Below are positions 16,335-26,330 of a stretch of 64,000 nucleotides of DNA, piece after piece. This stretch comes from Bradyrhizobium canariense (GTDB lineage Bacteria; Pseudomonadota; Alphaproteobacteria; Rhizobiales; Xanthobacteraceae). The notes under the pieces were generated by a model. That model did no database searches, was not told where the DNA came from, and saw only the letters and a program-made list of their open reading frames with translations. The translations under genes were made by a program, and so were the position numbers. The stretch spans positions 5,421,001-5,485,000 of the forward strand of contig NZ_LT629750.1 in the NCBI RefSeq assembly GCF_900105125.1. The letters run 5' to 3'. Within the stretch, counting starts at the first letter, position 1. Every line of letters starts with the position of its first letter.

Positions 16335-18859
16335 TCCGCGGCGTTGCGATGCGCCGCCTGATCGACCGGAAAATCGCACGTGACGGTCGTGCCTTTGCCG
16401 ACGATCGAATCGACGCGCACCTTGCCTCCGTGAAGTTCAACAAAGGAGCGGACCAGCGACAGGCCAAGGCCGGCGCCGCGATGCCGCGAGCCGTTGGAAT
16501 GACTCTCGAACCAGTCGAACACCTTGTCTTTGACATCGGGCGGAATGCCGGGACCGGAATCGGTCACGCGGAATATGACACTGTGCTCGGTGCGCCCGGC
16601 GCTGACGGTAATGGCGGAATCCGGCGGCGAGAAGCCGACGGCATTTGCCAGCAGATTGTAGAGCACCTGCACCACGCGGCGTTCATCGCCGACGAAGGTG
16701 CCGATGTTGGGATCGACGTCGAGTTTGAGTTCGATGCGATCGGTGGCAAGCCGGTCCTGGATACCTTCCGCCGCGGCCTCGATGGTCTTGCGGATATCGA
16801 CCGGACCCAGATTGAGCGACATCGCGCCGGCGTCGATGGTGGCGAGATCGAGGATGTTGTTGATGATCGCGAGCAGCGCGTTGGTCGACGCGGTGATATA
16901 GCCGAGATATTCCGCCTGCTTCGGCATCAGCGGACCGGTCACCGGGTCGCTCAGGAAGTGCGCGAAGCCGATGATGGTCGTCAGCGGCGAGCGCAGTTCG
17001 TAGGACACGTGGTGGACGAAATCGACCTTCATCTGGTCGGCGGTCTCCAGCGCCTCGTTACGTTCGCGCAGCGCACGCTCGACATTTTCGGTGTCGGTAA
17101 TGTCCTGGAACGTCAGCATGGTGGCGCCGTCGGGCAGCGGCATGGTCATGCAGTCCAGCACGCTGCCGTCCTTGCGCTCCAGCTTCAGCGGCACCTCGAC
17201 CCGATTTTCGATCGCGGTAACGGCCTCGCGAAGCGTACGCCAGATGTTGGGATCATCGAATAGCGGCCTGCACCAGGCTTCCACGGTCTCGATATGTGGC
17301 CGTTCCTGCAGCGCCTCGGGCGACAGTTTCCACATCTTCGCAAACGCCGGATTGGACAACTGCGCGCGGCCGTTGCTGCCGAACACGGCGACCGCTTCGG
17401 CCAGGTTATCGAGTGTCTCGCGCTGTACGCGGATCAGGCCGTCAAATCGACGCGCCAGATCGAGGCTTTCGGTCACATCGTCGAACAGATACGTGACGCC
17501 GCCTTCCGGATTTGGCGTGGTGACGACGCTCACCGCGCGGCCGTCGGGCAGATACCAGGTCTCCTTTTCGGTCTCGATCGCGCGGTAGGCCTCGTGCAGT
17601 TTGGCCTTCCAGGCCCGGAAATCCGCCTGCTCGGGAAGCTTGCGCGCCGCGCGCAGCCGATCGAGCACGCTGGAATCGTCGGGGTTGTTGTCGAGGAATG
17701 TGCGGTCGAGATCCCACAGGCGGCGATAGGAATCGTTGTAGAACGCGAGCCGCCGCTGGGCGTCGAACACCGCGACGCCGGACGACAATTGATCGAGGGT
17801 GCGGCGATGCGCCTCCGCCATCCGTACCAGTGCGGCGCGCAGGGCCACGGCCTCGCTGGCATCGATGGCGATGCCGGCGCTTCCGCCATCAACATTGAGC
17901 GCGTGCACATCGTAGATACGCCGTTCGCCATCGATCACGATCGGCAGCCGTGCGGTGAAGGCGCCCTTCTCGGTCAAGGCCCGGTCCATGTCGGTGCGGT
18001 CAGCGCTGTCGAGCAGCCCAAGGTCGCGATCGATCGCATCCGCGGCATTGGTGGCCTCGGTCGCCCGCGCATAGGCGTCGTTGGCGTAGTTGAGGTTGCC
18101 TTTGATGCCCTTGGCCCAGATCGGCCAGGGTGCCGCGGCGGCGAAACCGCGCAGCATCTCGGTTTCTTCGAGCAGCGCCTTGTGCCGGAGGTTGGTTTCG
18201 GCCAGTTCCCGGCGCAATCCGCTGAGCTCGCGGATCCGCACGATCGCCTGACCGCCAACGGCGCGGCCCATCGCCTCGAAGGCGCGTCCGTTCGACGAGG
18301 TGAGATTGAGCAGAAAGCTTTCGCCGGCCTCGCGCAACGCGTCGACCGCGTGATCCATTTGCAGCGCCGGCTCCGGCGGCAACCAGGTTCCGAAGGCGAG
18401 GATCCGCTGCGGCTGGTGCTGGGAGTCCTGCGGCATCACCAGCGAAATGTCGCCGCTGATTTGCGGGCGGTCGTCGCCGGCGGCCCAGGCGATCAAAATC
18501 TGCGGTTCGGCGAACAACAGCGCCCGGAAATTGTCAGCCTCGACTTGCAGGCTCTGAATATGGGAACGCAGCCGTGCGTCGCTTTTGGCCGCGCGCACGC
18601 GCGTGTGCATCAACAGGATCGCCGACACCACGGTAAAGCCGAGCAGCGCCAACGCCGTCGTCAGAACCGCGAATTCCTGGTGGTTGAGTTCGAGAATCCC
18701 GTTCAGGAGCGACAGATCGCCGGCGTGGCCCGGTGTGGTCGAGACCAGCGTCGCGCCAACGGTCGCACCGAGAGTCATGCCAAGAGTCATCATGCCGTTG
18801 CGCACCAGTGAAGTGCACGACAGCAGCGTCCGACGCATCGACACGATTACGCCCGACAT
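16331..18859 (-). CDS. divL: DivL-type sensor kinase with Tyr in place of the phospho-His
   Basis: An 842-residue membrane sensor with N-terminal hydrophobic segments (about residues 20-75), several PAS-like regions, a HisKA domain and an HATPase with NLLANAVGFSP, DSGPGIP and GAGLGLSLV. The H-box reads HHVSYELRSPLTTIIG, so the phospho-accepting His is Tyr (about Y620). That is the hallmark of Caulobacter DivL, which controls CckA and thereby CtrA. The ATG at 18859 has GGGGCG upstream; TTG at 18871 is an alternative. It precedes tsaE-amgK with an ATGA overlap, as in other alphaproteobacteria. Confidence 0.88.
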   Translation of the reverse strand: MSGVIVSMRRTLLSCTSLVRNGMMTLGMTLGATVGATLVSTTPGHAGDLSLLNGILELNHQEFAVLTTALALLGFTVVSAILLMHTRVRAAKSDARLRSHIQSLQVEADNFRALLFAEPQILIAWAAGDDRPQISGDISLVMPQDSQHQPQRILAFGTWLPPEPALQMDHAVDALREAGESFLLNLTSSNGRAFEAMGRAVGGQAIVRIRELSGLRRELAETNLRHKALLEETEMLRGFAAAAPWPIWAKGIKGNLNYANDAYARATEATNAADAIDRDLGLLDSADRTDMDRALTEKGAFTARLPIVIDGERRIYDVHALNVDGGSAGIAIDASEAVALRAALVRMAEAHRRTLDQLSSGVAVFDAQRRLAFYNDSYRRLWDLDRTFLDNNPDDSSVLDRLRAARKLPEQADFRAWKAKLHEAYRAIETEKETWYLPDGRAVSVVTTPNPEGGVTYLFDDVTESLDLARRFDGLIRVQRETLDNLAEAVAVFGSNGRAQLSNPAFAKMWKLSPEALQERPHIETVEAWCRPLFDDPNIWRTLREAVTAIENRVEVPLKLERKDGSVLDCMTMPLPDGATMLTFQDITDTENVERALRERNEALETADQMKVDFVHHVSYELRSPLTTIIGFAHFLSDPVTGPLMPKQAEYLGYITASTNALLAIINNILDLATIDAGAMSLNLGPVDIRKTIEAAAEGIQDRLATDRIELKLDVDPNIGTFVGDERRVVQVLYNLLANAVGFSPPDSAITVSAGRTEHSVIFRVTDSGPGIPPDVKDKVFDWFESHSNGSRHRGAGLGLSLVRSFVELHGGKVRVDSIVGKGTTVTCDFPVDQAAHRNAAE

Positions 18860-19048
18860 AGTTCGCCCCAAACCGCACGACTTTACGCTCGGCCAGTACC
18901 GGCCGTTCGCGAATCAAATGACAATATCCCCATCGGGAGTCGGCCGGTAAGAGTCCAGACCGTGAACGCAAAATTGCACCGCGAAAAAATGCGACGGTAA
19001 ACTTGATAGGCGCGATTTTATGAAAATAAATCCGTTGCTTACGCGGGA

Positions 19049-19507
19049 TTAGCGGCCCGTGGAACCGAAGCCGCCGCCGCCGCGATCGGTTGTGGAGAGC
19101 GAGGTGGCGGGAACGAGTTCCACGCGCGTGACCGGGGCGATCACCATTTGGGCGATCCGCTCGCCGCGCCGGATCGGGAACGGCGCATCGCCGTGGTTGA
19201 TCAGGAGCACGGAGATCTCGCCGCGATAGTCCGCATCGATCGTGCCCGGCGAATTGAGCACGGTAACGCCATGCTTTGCCGCGAGGCCGGAACGGGGGCG
19301 GACCTGCGCTTCATGGCCCGCCGGCAGCGCGATCGTCAGCCCCGTGGGAACGAGGGCGTATTTTCCCGGAGCGAGGATCATCGGCGTGTGTTCCGGCACG
19401 GCGGCCAGCAGATCGAGCCCAGCGGCATGCGCGGTCTGATAGGCCGGCAACGCTAGCCCTGCGCCATGCGGCAATTGTCGTATGTCGACCTTGACTGTCG
19501 TGCTCAT
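19049..19507 (-). CDS. dut: dUTP diphosphatase
   Basis: Hydrolyses dUTP to dUMP and pyrophosphate, keeping uracil out of DNA and feeding dTMP synthesis. The trimeric-type protein has 152 residues. The five family motifs are visible, including [22 protein letters not shown], the catalytic [10 protein letters not shown] and the C-terminal arm [11 protein letters not shown]. Its ATG overlaps the coaBC stop (ATGA at 19507-19504), reproducing the common coaBC-dut pair. Confidence 0.96.
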   Translation of the reverse strand: MSTTVKVDIRQLPHGAGLALPAYQTAHAAGLDLLAAVPEHTPMILAPGKYALVPTGLTIALPAGHEAQVRPRSGLAAKHGVTVLNSPGTIDADYRGEISVLLINHGDAPFPIRRGERIAQMVIAPVTRVELVPATSLSTTDRGGGGFGSTGR

Positions 19508-20943
19508 GAGGGCTGTTCCGCTTGCGTGCCGGTAAAGTTTTGCACAATCCGCGCCACCAATTCGGTTGCGACCTGCTCCTTGGTCATGACCGGCCAGGAA
19601 TCGACGCTGATTTCAGTGCCTTTTCGCGTCAGCAGATGAACGGTGTTGCGGTCTCCGCCCATCACGCCGGTCGCGGGCGAGACGTCGTTGGCGACGATCC
19701 AGTCGCAGCCCTTGCGCGCGAATTTTGCCTTGGCGTTGTCGATCAGATGTTCGGTCTCGGCCGCGAATCCGATCACCAGCTTTGGCCGATGATCCCCGAG
19801 CTTTGAGATCGTGGCGAGGATGTCGGGATTTTCCACCAGTTGCAGCGGCGGCATGCCGGCCGAGGTTTTTTTCAGTTTCTGCTCGCCTTCATTGGCGACG
19901 CGCCAGTCGGCGACCGCGGCCGCGAATATCGCGATGTCCGCCGGCAATGCGGCTTCCACCTGCTGCAGCATTTCGCGCGCGGACTCTACATGCTTCACCC
20001 TGACGCCCGCGGGGTCGCCGAGATCGACCGGGCCGGAGATCAAGGTGACGTCAGCTCCGGCCGCTTGCGCTGCCGCGGCGATAGCAAAACCCTGCTTGCC
20101 GGAGGAGCGGTTGGCGATATAGCGCACGGGGTCGATGGGCTCGTGGGTCGGTCCTGCGGTAATCAGCACGCGCTTGCCCGCCAGCGGGCGGGGTTGCGGC
20201 GGGCGCAGCAGGCGATCGGCGGCCACCGCTATTTCCAGGGGCTCCGCCATCCGGCCGACGCCGGCCTCGCCGGCTTCGGCCATTTCACCGGCGTTGGGGC
20301 CGATCGTGACGATACCGTCGCGTTCGAGCTGCACGACATTGCGGCGCGTTGCGGCATTGTTCCACATCAGCGGGTTCATCGCCGGTGCCAGCAGGATCGG
20401 TCGGTCAGCCGCGAGCAGGATCGCGGTGGCGAGATCGTCGGCATGACCGTGTGCCATCTTTGCCATGATATCCGCGGTCGCCGGCGCCACCACGATCAGC
20501 TCGCAGTCGCGGGCGAGACGGATGTGGCCGGCATCGAATTCGCTCTCGGGATCGAACAGATCCGTATAGACGCGCTCATGCGATAGCGCGCTGGCGGCTA
20601 AGGGCGTGACGAATTGCTGCGCGGCCCTGGTCAGGACGCAGCGGACGTGGATATGGCGTTCCTTGAGCCGCCGGATCAGGTCGAGCGCCTTATAGGCCGC
20701 GATGCCGCCCCCGATGATCAGGGTGACGCGTGCGAGGTCCGGGGCGCCGCTGGGCATGCTGTGGTCCGCGGCGGATGGAGAGCCCTGAGGGACGGCTGTG
20801 GCGAGGACTAATGGGCGCTGCTGTGACGCCTCGCGCAGGATTACCCGCACCTCGTCCTCGACCGAACGGCCATTCTGCGCTGCGCGGAGCCGCAGCCTGT
20901 CGCGGACGGCGTCATCGAGTTTTCGGATCGTGAGGCTGGCCAT
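19504..20943 (-). CDS. coaBC: CoaBC with an N-terminal FitA-like ribbon-helix-helix domain
   Basis: Residues about 70-479 are bifunctional CoaBC, converting 4'-phosphopantothenate to 4'-phosphopantetheine on the way to CoA. CoaC shows [16 protein letters not shown] and the flavin/substrate motif PAMNPLMW; CoaB shows [17 protein letters not shown] and ANRSSGKQG. Residues 1-40 ([20 protein letters not shown], then [12 protein letters not shown]) form a ribbon-helix-helix domain very like the antitoxin FitA. An AAAGGGG ribosome-binding site precedes the ATG at 20943. A shorter start at ATG 20757 would leave only CoaBC but has no visible Shine-Dalgarno sequence. ubiB lies upstream and dut downstream. 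Confidence 0.92.
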   Translation of the reverse strand: MASLTIRKLDDAVRDRLRLRAAQNGRSVEDEVRVILREASQQRPLVLATAVPQGSPSAADHSMPSGAPDLARVTLIIGGGIAAYKALDLIRRLKERHIHVRCVLTRAAQQFVTPLAASALSHERVYTDLFDPESEFDAGHIRLARDCELIVVAPATADIMAKMAHGHADDLATAILLAADRPILLAPAMNPLMWNNAATRRNVVQLERDGIVTIGPNAGEMAEAGEAGVGRMAEPLEIAVAADRLLRPPQPRPLAGKRVLITAGPTHEPIDPVRYIANRSSGKQGFAIAAAAQAAGADVTLISGPVDLGDPAGVRVKHVESAREMLQQVEAALPADIAIFAAAVADWRVANEGEQKLKKTSAGMPPLQLVENPDILATISKLGDHRPKLVIGFAAETEHLIDNAKAKFARKGCDWIVANDVSPATGVMGGDRNTVHLLTRKGTEISVDSWPVMTKEQVATELVARIVQNFTGTQAEQPS

Positions 20944-20962
20944 CGAGGCCCCTTTAAGCGAA

Positions 20963-20981
20963 CGACAGCAATGCTATCATA
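20963..20981 (-). promoter_or_regulatory. FitA-like operator over a -10-like element of coaBC
   Basis: TGCTATCA (20972-20979) with a partner CGACAGCA (20963-20970) makes an imperfect palindrome with one central base and 6 of 8 arm positions matching. As I recall it, the FitAB operator of Neisseria is built from TGCTATCA and TGATAGCA arms, although with a 12-base spacer. The same bases on the minus strand include TATGAT (20981-20976), a plausible -10 box 33 bp upstream of the coaBC start. I found no strong -35. Confidence 0.5.
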
Positions 20982-20998
20982 TACCGCATGCAATGCAA

Positions 20999-22573
20999 TC
21001 ACATTTGCCTGACGGCGAGCAAAATCCCGATAAACGTCACGGCGATGATCCATAGCGCCACCGTGCGCCAGCGGTTCTTGCGCCCTTCGGTCCGGGCCAT
21101 TGCCGCGATCGTCTCCGGCGACAGCGCCAGCCCTTCCCGGGTCATGGTTTCCAGCTGTTCCAGCACGGCCACCGACCGCGCGACAATCGCGGGCAGCCCC
21201 GTCAATACGCGGCCGATCTCGCCGGCGCCGTACATCGCGCTTTGAACGCGTCCGATCGGACCGAGGTTGCGCTCGATCCACTCGCGGACCACGGGATCGG
21301 CGGTCTTCCACATGTCGAGTTTCGGATCGAAGCTGCGGGCGACGCCCTCCACCACCACCATGGTCTTTTGCAGCAGGATCAGCTCGGGTCGGGTCTGCAT
21401 GTCGAACAGGCCGGTGACCTCGAGCAGCAGCGTCAACAGCTTGGCCATCGAAATTTCTTCGGCGGTGCGGTTATGAATCGGCTCGCCGATGGCGCGGATG
21501 GCTTGCGCAAAATTCTCCACCGAATGATGCCCCGGCACATAACCGGCCTCGAAATGCACCTCGGCGACGCGGCGATAGTCGCGCGTGATGAATCCGAGCA
21601 GAATTTCAGCAAGGAAGCGTCGCTCCTTCATGCCGAGCCGACCCATGATGCCGAAATCGACCGCTACGAGGCGGCCGGCAGGGTCGAGGAACAGGTTTCC
21701 CGGGTGCATATCGGCATGAAAGAAGCCGTCGCGCAGCGCATGGCGCAGGAAACTTTGGATCACCTTGCGCCCGAGATCACGCAAATCGACGTGCGACTGC
21801 TCAAGCTGCGCATGGTCGCTCAGCGCGATGCCGTCGATCCACTCCATCGTCAGCACGTTGTGTGTGGTGCGGTCCCAGTCCACCTGCGGCACCCGAAAAT
21901 CCGGATCGTCGCGGGTATTTTCGGCCATCTCCGACATCGCCGCAGCCTCGAGCCGCAGATCCATCTCCATCGCCACCGAGCGCGACATCGTGTTGATGAC
22001 TTCGATCAGCCGCAGCCGCCGCGCTTCCGCCGAATGCGCTTCGGCGTTGTGCGCGACAAAGAAGAAATCGGCGAGGTCGCGGCGGAAGCGCGCGGCGACA
22101 TTGGGCCGCAATACCTTTACCGCGACTGCCTTGCGCACGCCGTCACGCTCGGTTTCGCCGCGATGGACCTGCGCAATCGAGGCGGCGGCGACCGCGGGAC
22201 CGAGGCTTGCAAACGCCTGCGCTACCGGGCGTTCCAGCGAGGTCGCGATGACGGCTTCAGCCTCGGCCTGCGAAAACGGCGGCAGGCGGTCCTGAAGGCT
22301 TTCCAGATCGCGCGCCATGACGACGCCGACCACGTCGGGCCGTGTCGCCAGAAACTGGCCGAGCTTGAGATAGGCGGGTCCCAATCGCGTGAGCGCGCGC
22401 GACAGGCGCGGGCCGGATTTGGCGCCCGGCCGCTCGATCAAACGGGCGATCTGAAGCGCGAGTTGTCCCGGAGGCGGCACCAGGCTTGGGTCGACGACGC
22501 CGAACACGCCTTCGCGCGCGAACACGAAACCAGCCCGCGCCAGCCGCGCGATATGCGTTATCGCAGAGATCAC
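20999..22573 (-). CDS. ubiB: UbiB/AarF-family ubiquinone biosynthesis protein kinase-like ATPase
   Basis: A 524-residue atypical-kinase family protein needed for ubiquinone synthesis, probably through ATP-driven handling of membrane-bound intermediates. The family KxGQ motif is [13 protein letters not shown] (around residue 72), followed by the Ala-rich loop [11 protein letters not shown] and the catalytic-like [10 protein letters not shown] and [11 protein letters not shown]. Two hydrophobic segments at the C-terminus (about residues 500-522) are the usual membrane anchors. The start is GTG within GTGA, overlapping the ubiE stop, so the pair is coupled. Confidence 0.93.
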   Translation of the reverse strand: MISAITHIARLARAGFVFAREGVFGVVDPSLVPPPGQLALQIARLIERPGAKSGPRLSRALTRLGPAYLKLGQFLATRPDVVGVVMARDLESLQDRLPPFSQAEAEAVIATSLERPVAQAFASLGPAVAAASIAQVHRGETERDGVRKAVAVKVLRPNVAARFRRDLADFFFVAHNAEAHSAEARRLRLIEVINTMSRSVAMEMDLRLEAAAMSEMAENTRDDPDFRVPQVDWDRTTHNVLTMEWIDGIALSDHAQLEQSHVDLRDLGRKVIQSFLRHALRDGFFHADMHPGNLFLDPAGRLVAVDFGIMGRLGMKERRFLAEILLGFITRDYRRVAEVHFEAGYVPGHHSVENFAQAIRAIGEPIHNRTAEEISMAKLLTLLLEVTGLFDMQTRPELILLQKTMVVVEGVARSFDPKLDMWKTADPVVREWIERNLGPIGRVQSAMYGAGEIGRVLTGLPAIVARSVAVLEQLETMTREGLALSPETIAAMARTEGRKNRWRTVALWIIAVTFIGILLAVRQM

Positions 22574-23331
22574 AGACGCCAGCCCGAATGCAACGCCACG
22601 ATGCCGCCGGAGAAGCTCTGCCAGGACACACGCGAGAAGCCCGCGGCACGGATCATCTCGGCAAATGCGTTCGGTTTCGGAAATTTGCGGATGGACTCGA
22701 CGAGATAGCGATAGGATTCGGCATCGCCGGTGACCGCGCGCCCGAGCGGTGGAATGACCTTGAACGAAAACAGGTCGTAAATCCGGTCGAGGCCGGGCAC
22801 GTCAACGGTGGAGAATTCCAGACACAGGAATCGGCTGCCGGGCTTGAGCACGCGAAATGCTTCGCCAAGCGCAAGATCGATCCGCGGTACATTGCGGATG
22901 CCGAACGCGATGGTGTAGGCGTCGAACGTCCGGTCGGGAAAGGCCAATGCCTCGGCATTGCCTTCGACGAACGAGACCCTGTCATCAAGATGGCGCGCCA
23001 TCGCGCGCTCGCGGCCGACATCGAGCATATCGGAATTGATGTCGCAGACGGTGGCCCGAAAGCCCGTGCCCGCGGCCTTGGCGGCGCGAAAGGCGATATC
23101 GCCAGTGCCGCCGGCGACATCGAGCAGCGCGAAAGGCGCATCGCTACGCGGCGGATTGAGCGCATTGATCATCAGGTCTTTCCAGACGCGATGCAGCCCT
23201 GCCGACATCAGATCGTTCATCAGGTCGTATCGCGACGCCACGCTGTGAAAGACGTCGTTCACCAGCGTCTGCTTGTCGCCGAGAGCCACATCCCTGAAGC
23301 CGAAATGGGTGGTTTGGTCGGGCCGATCCAT
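22570..23331 (-). CDS. ubiE: Ubiquinone/menaquinone C-methyltransferase
   Basis: SAM-dependent methyltransferase that C-methylates the benzoquinol ring in ubiquinone synthesis. The 253-residue protein has [13 protein letters not shown] at the N-terminus, the SAM loop [16 protein letters not shown], and [13 protein letters not shown], all UbiE signatures. ATG at 23331 has GGAG eight bases upstream, preferred over the TTG one codon earlier. First gene of the ubiE-ubiB-(coaBC-dut) run on this strand, with repeats upstream. Confidence 0.95.
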   Translation of the reverse strand: MDRPDQTTHFGFRDVALGDKQTLVNDVFHSVASRYDLMNDLMSAGLHRVWKDLMINALNPPRSDAPFALLDVAGGTGDIAFRAAKAAGTGFRATVCDINSDMLDVGRERAMARHLDDRVSFVEGNAEALAFPDRTFDAYTIAFGIRNVPRIDLALGEAFRVLKPGSRFLCLEFSTVDVPGLDRIYDLFSFKVIPPLGRAVTGDAESYRYLVESIRKFPKPNAFAEMIRAAGFSRVSWQSFSGGIVALHSGWRL

Positions 23332-23354
23332 CAATTCATCTCCGCTGGTGCCGC

Positions 23355-23408
23355 CGATTTGAAGTTCCTGCAGAATTTGCTGCAGCTTCGATCAGAAACT
23401 TCAAATCG
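23355..23408. repeat. 12-bp inverted repeat with 30-base spacer
   Basis: CGATTTGAAGTT (23355-23366) and AACTTCAAATCG (23397-23408) are perfect inverted copies. The element lies just upstream of ubiE, between it and mutM, and is followed 26 bp on by a second, longer palindrome. Confidence 0.7.
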
Positions 23409-23434
23409 ATCAACGGCATCAGGATCATACATTT

Positions 23435-23507
23435 GCTAGTGCCCCTTTCCGAAGTTCGTACGGTGGGTGCCGCGCGGGTTTACGAACTTCGGAAAGGGGA
23501 CGCTAGC
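23435..23507. repeat. Long palindrome, about 26-bp arms
   Basis: Arms 23435-23460 and 23481-23507 share CCCCTTTCCGAAGTTCGTA as a perfect inverted repeat and extend into GCTAG at the outer ends with one or two mismatches. The 20-base centre is CG-rich. The size and the GCTAG termini suggest a MITE-like element rather than a simple terminator. Confidence 0.8.
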
Positions 23508-23569
23508 CGGACCATAGCGCGCCCGCCGCAATGGCGCTATCACGTCACGTCCACAAGGTGAACGCCTCA

Positions 23570-24451
23570 ATGCCCGAATTACCCGAAGTCGAGACCGTCC
23601 GCCGTGGCCTGCAGCCGGCGATGGAGGGATCAAAAATCATCAAGGCGGAGGCCCGCAGGGCCGATCTGCGGTTTCCCTTTCAAAAAGACTTTACCGCGCG
23701 GCTCGAGGGCCAGACCGTGACCGGCCTCGGCCGCCGCGCCAAATATCTGATGGCCGATCTTGCCTCCGGCGACGTGCTGCTGATGCATCTGGGCATGTCC
23801 GGCTCGTTCCGCGTTCTCAAGGAGGACGACACCCAGACGCCGGGTCAATTCCACCATCCGCGCAGTGAGGACCGCGCGCATGATCATGTGGTGTTTCATA
23901 TGTCGTCGGGTGCCGCGATCATCTTCAACGACCCGCGCCGTTTCGGCTATATGAAGGTCATTGCCCGCAAGGCGCTCGAGGACGAGCCTTTGCTGAAGGG
24001 GCTTGGACCCGAACCGCTGGGCAATGCGTTCGACGCGGCGATGCTGGCGCGCTCCTGCGCCAACAAGAAGACCAGCCTGAAGGCGGCCCTGCTCGACCAG
24101 CGCGTGGTCGCGGGTCTCGGCAATATCTATGTCTGTGAAGCGCTGTTTCGAGCGCATCTGTCGCCGCGACGGCTGGCGGCGACGCTTGCAACCAAAAAGA
24201 ATGAGCCGACCGATCACGCCAAGCGCCTGGTCACGGCGATCCATGCGGTGCTCAACCAGGCCATCAAGGCCGGTGGCTCGTCGCTGCGCGACCATCGCCA
24301 GACCTCAGGCGAACTCGGCTATTTCCAGCACTCGTTCCAGGTCTATGACCGCGAAGGCGAGAAATGCCAGAGCGGCGGTTGCAGCGGCATCGTCAAGCGG
24401 TTCACCCAGAACGGACGCTCGACCTTCTGGTGCCCGAAGTGCCAGAAATAA
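23570..24451 (+). CDS. mutM: Formamidopyrimidine-DNA glycosylase
   Basis: Bifunctional glycosylase/AP lyase that removes 8-oxoguanine. Start chosen at ATG 23570 because the mature N-terminus must be Pro-Glu ([14 protein letters not shown]); the open frame starts 13 codons earlier. The 293-residue protein has the helix-two-turn-helix segment [22 protein letters not shown] and a C-terminal zinc finger whose four cysteines fall in EKCQSGGC and FWCPKC; the CX4C first knuckle is one I recall from alphaproteobacterial MutM. It is divergent from ubiE. Confidence 0.95.
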   Translation: MPELPEVETVRRGLQPAMEGSKIIKAEARRADLRFPFQKDFTARLEGQTVTGLGRRAKYLMADLASGDVLLMHLGMSGSFRVLKEDDTQTPGQFHHPRSEDRAHDHVVFHMSSGAAIIFNDPRRFGYMKVIARKALEDEPLLKGLGPEPLGNAFDAAMLARSCANKKTSLKAALLDQRVVAGLGNIYVCEALFRAHLSPRRLAATLATKKNEPTDHAKRLVTAIHAVLNQAIKAGGSSLRDHRQTSGELGYFQHSFQVYDREGEKCQSGGCSGIVKRFTQNGRSTFWCPKCQK

Positions 24452-24478
24452 TCAAAAACAAACGGGAGCAGCAAAGCC

Positions 24479-26158
24479 ATGACTGGTAACTGGCGCGATC
24501 GCGCGGGCACGACTTTCGATTGTCAGAAACGGCCGGCGTCGGGTAGCCGCGGCATGGTGGTCAGCAATCATCCGCTCGCCTCGGCGGCGGGCGCCGAGAT
24601 GCTGGCGGCCGGCGGCAACGCCATCGATGCGGCGATCGCCACCCTGTTCACGCTGACTGTGGTCGAGCCGATGATGGTCGGCATCATTGGCGGCGGCATG
24701 GCGCATATCCGTCTTGCCGACGGCACGCATCGCTTCATCGATGGCCAAAGCGCAGTCCCGCTCGCGATACGGCCCGACACCTACAGGTCCAAACCGGGTT
24801 CGGCGCATGACGTGTTCGACACCGTCGACGACGAAAATCTAAATGGTCCGAAGGCTGTCGCGACCCCCGGCTCACTAAAGGCCTGGTGCGAGACCTTACG
24901 CAGGTTCGGCACCATGAGCCTTGCCGACGTCGTGCAGCCCGCGATCAAGCACGCTTCGCGCGGCTATGCAGCGACGCCCTATTTGCACGAATGCATCACG
25001 GATAGCGCGCAGGAGATGCTGAAGGACAAGGCGATTTCGGCGATCTATCTGCCCGACGGAAAACCGCTCGCCGCGGGGGCGCGCGTGGTGCAGTCGGAAT
25101 ATGCGGAAACGCTTGCCTATATCGCGCAGCATGGCGAGGCGGCACTGTACGAGGGGGCGCTCGGCGACATCCTGGTCGACTACATGAAGGCGCATGGCGG
25201 CTTTATCACGCGAAAAGACCTCGCCTCCTACAAAACGGTCGAGCGCGCGCCGATCCGGGCCGACTACCGCGACTGGGAGATCCTTGGTCCGCCGCCGCCG
25301 GCTGCTTCCGGCGTGCACATCGCGCAGATGCTCAATATTCTCGAGGGCTACGACATCGCAGCCAAGGGCTTCGGCACATCGGAGACGATTCACCTGTTGG
25401 CCGAAGTGCTGAAGATCGCCTTTGCCGATCGTGCGGCGGCGAGCGGCGATCCCGACTTCATAAACGTGCCGGTCGAGCGGCTGACCTCGAAGGACTATGC
25501 CGATGAACGTCGCCGCGCGATCGATATCGCGCGCGCGAAAAAATGGGGCGCGGGCGTCGAGCTGTTCGAAAGCGCGCACACGACCCATATGACGGCAGCG
25601 GATGCGATGGGGAATGTGGTCGCGACCACGCAGACCATCAACAATCTGTTCGGGGCGAAAATTCTGATCCCGGGGCTCGGTACCGTGCCGAACAATTACA
25701 TGAACCTCTATGATCCCCGGCCCGGCCATGCCCTGTCGGTCGCGCCGGGCAAGCGGGTCACCACCTCGATGTCGCCCATGATGGCGCTGCGCAACGGCAA
25801 GCTCGTATACGCACTGGGCCTGCCCGGCGGAAAGCGGATTTTCCCGAGCGCGCTACAGGCGCTGATCAATCTGATCGACCATGGCATGGGGCTGCAGGAA
25901 GCGGTGGAGGCGCCACGGGTCTGGACCGAAGGCAATGCGCTCGAAGTCGAACAGGCGGTTCCGCAAAGCGTTCGCAAGGATCTCGCGGCGATGGGCCATC
26001 ATGTTGTGGCGGTGCCGACCGTGGCAGGTGGCATGAATGGGATCCAGTTCCACGACGATGGCATGCTGTCGGGCGCTGCGTGCTGGCGCGCCGACGGCAC
26101 GCCTATTGGAATCGCCGGAGGCTACGCGCGGGCCGGCGTACGATTTGGGTTGAGCTGA
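24479..26158 (+). CDS. ggt: Gamma-glutamyltransferase family protein
   Basis: Ntn-hydrolase that cleaves or transfers gamma-glutamyl groups, of glutathione in the classic enzymes. The 559-residue precursor has NHPLASAAGAEMLAAGGNAIDAA and the self-cleavage site HTTHMT, where T368 would become the N-terminal nucleophile of a subunit of about 192 residues. The later motif TSMSPMMALRNGKLVYALG binds substrate. No signal peptide is visible, unlike periplasmic E. coli Ggt, so a cytoplasmic hydrolase with another gamma-glutamyl or acyl substrate is possible. GGGAG precedes the ATG. Confidence 0.88.
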   Translation: MTGNWRDRAGTTFDCQKRPASGSRGMVVSNHPLASAAGAEMLAAGGNAIDAAIATLFTLTVVEPMMVGIIGGGMAHIRLADGTHRFIDGQSAVPLAIRPDTYRSKPGSAHDVFDTVDDENLNGPKAVATPGSLKAWCETLRRFGTMSLADVVQPAIKHASRGYAATPYLHECITDSAQEMLKDKAISAIYLPDGKPLAAGARVVQSEYAETLAYIAQHGEAALYEGALGDILVDYMKAHGGFITRKDLASYKTVERAPIRADYRDWEILGPPPPAASGVHIAQMLNILEGYDIAAKGFGTSETIHLLAEVLKIAFADRAAASGDPDFINVPVERLTSKDYADERRRAIDIARAKKWGAGVELFESAHTTHMTAADAMGNVVATTQTINNLFGAKILIPGLGTVPNNYMNLYDPRPGHALSVAPGKRVTTSMSPMMALRNGKLVYALGLPGGKRIFPSALQALINLIDHGMGLQEAVEAPRVWTEGNALEVEQAVPQSVRKDLAAMGHHVVAVPTVAGGMNGIQFHDDGMLSGAACWRADGTPIGIAGGYARAGVRFGLS

Positions 26159-26330
26159 CATTGCGCGAAGCGCGATCGAGCAAGGAAAAAGTACCCCTCG
26201 TTCGTCGGCGCTCGGCAATCAACCGAAATAAAATGGCTAAAAGTTAACCGGCATCACCTTGATCGGATGCTCGCTCTTGCAGTTAAATCTCCCGCGGACG
26301 GCGAAATCCAGGAAGGAAAAAGAGGAAGCC

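Noticed and set aside
17294..18811. 505-codon plus-strand frame opposite divL
   Set aside because: No family motif and composition typical of a shadow frame; divL has complete kinase motifs.
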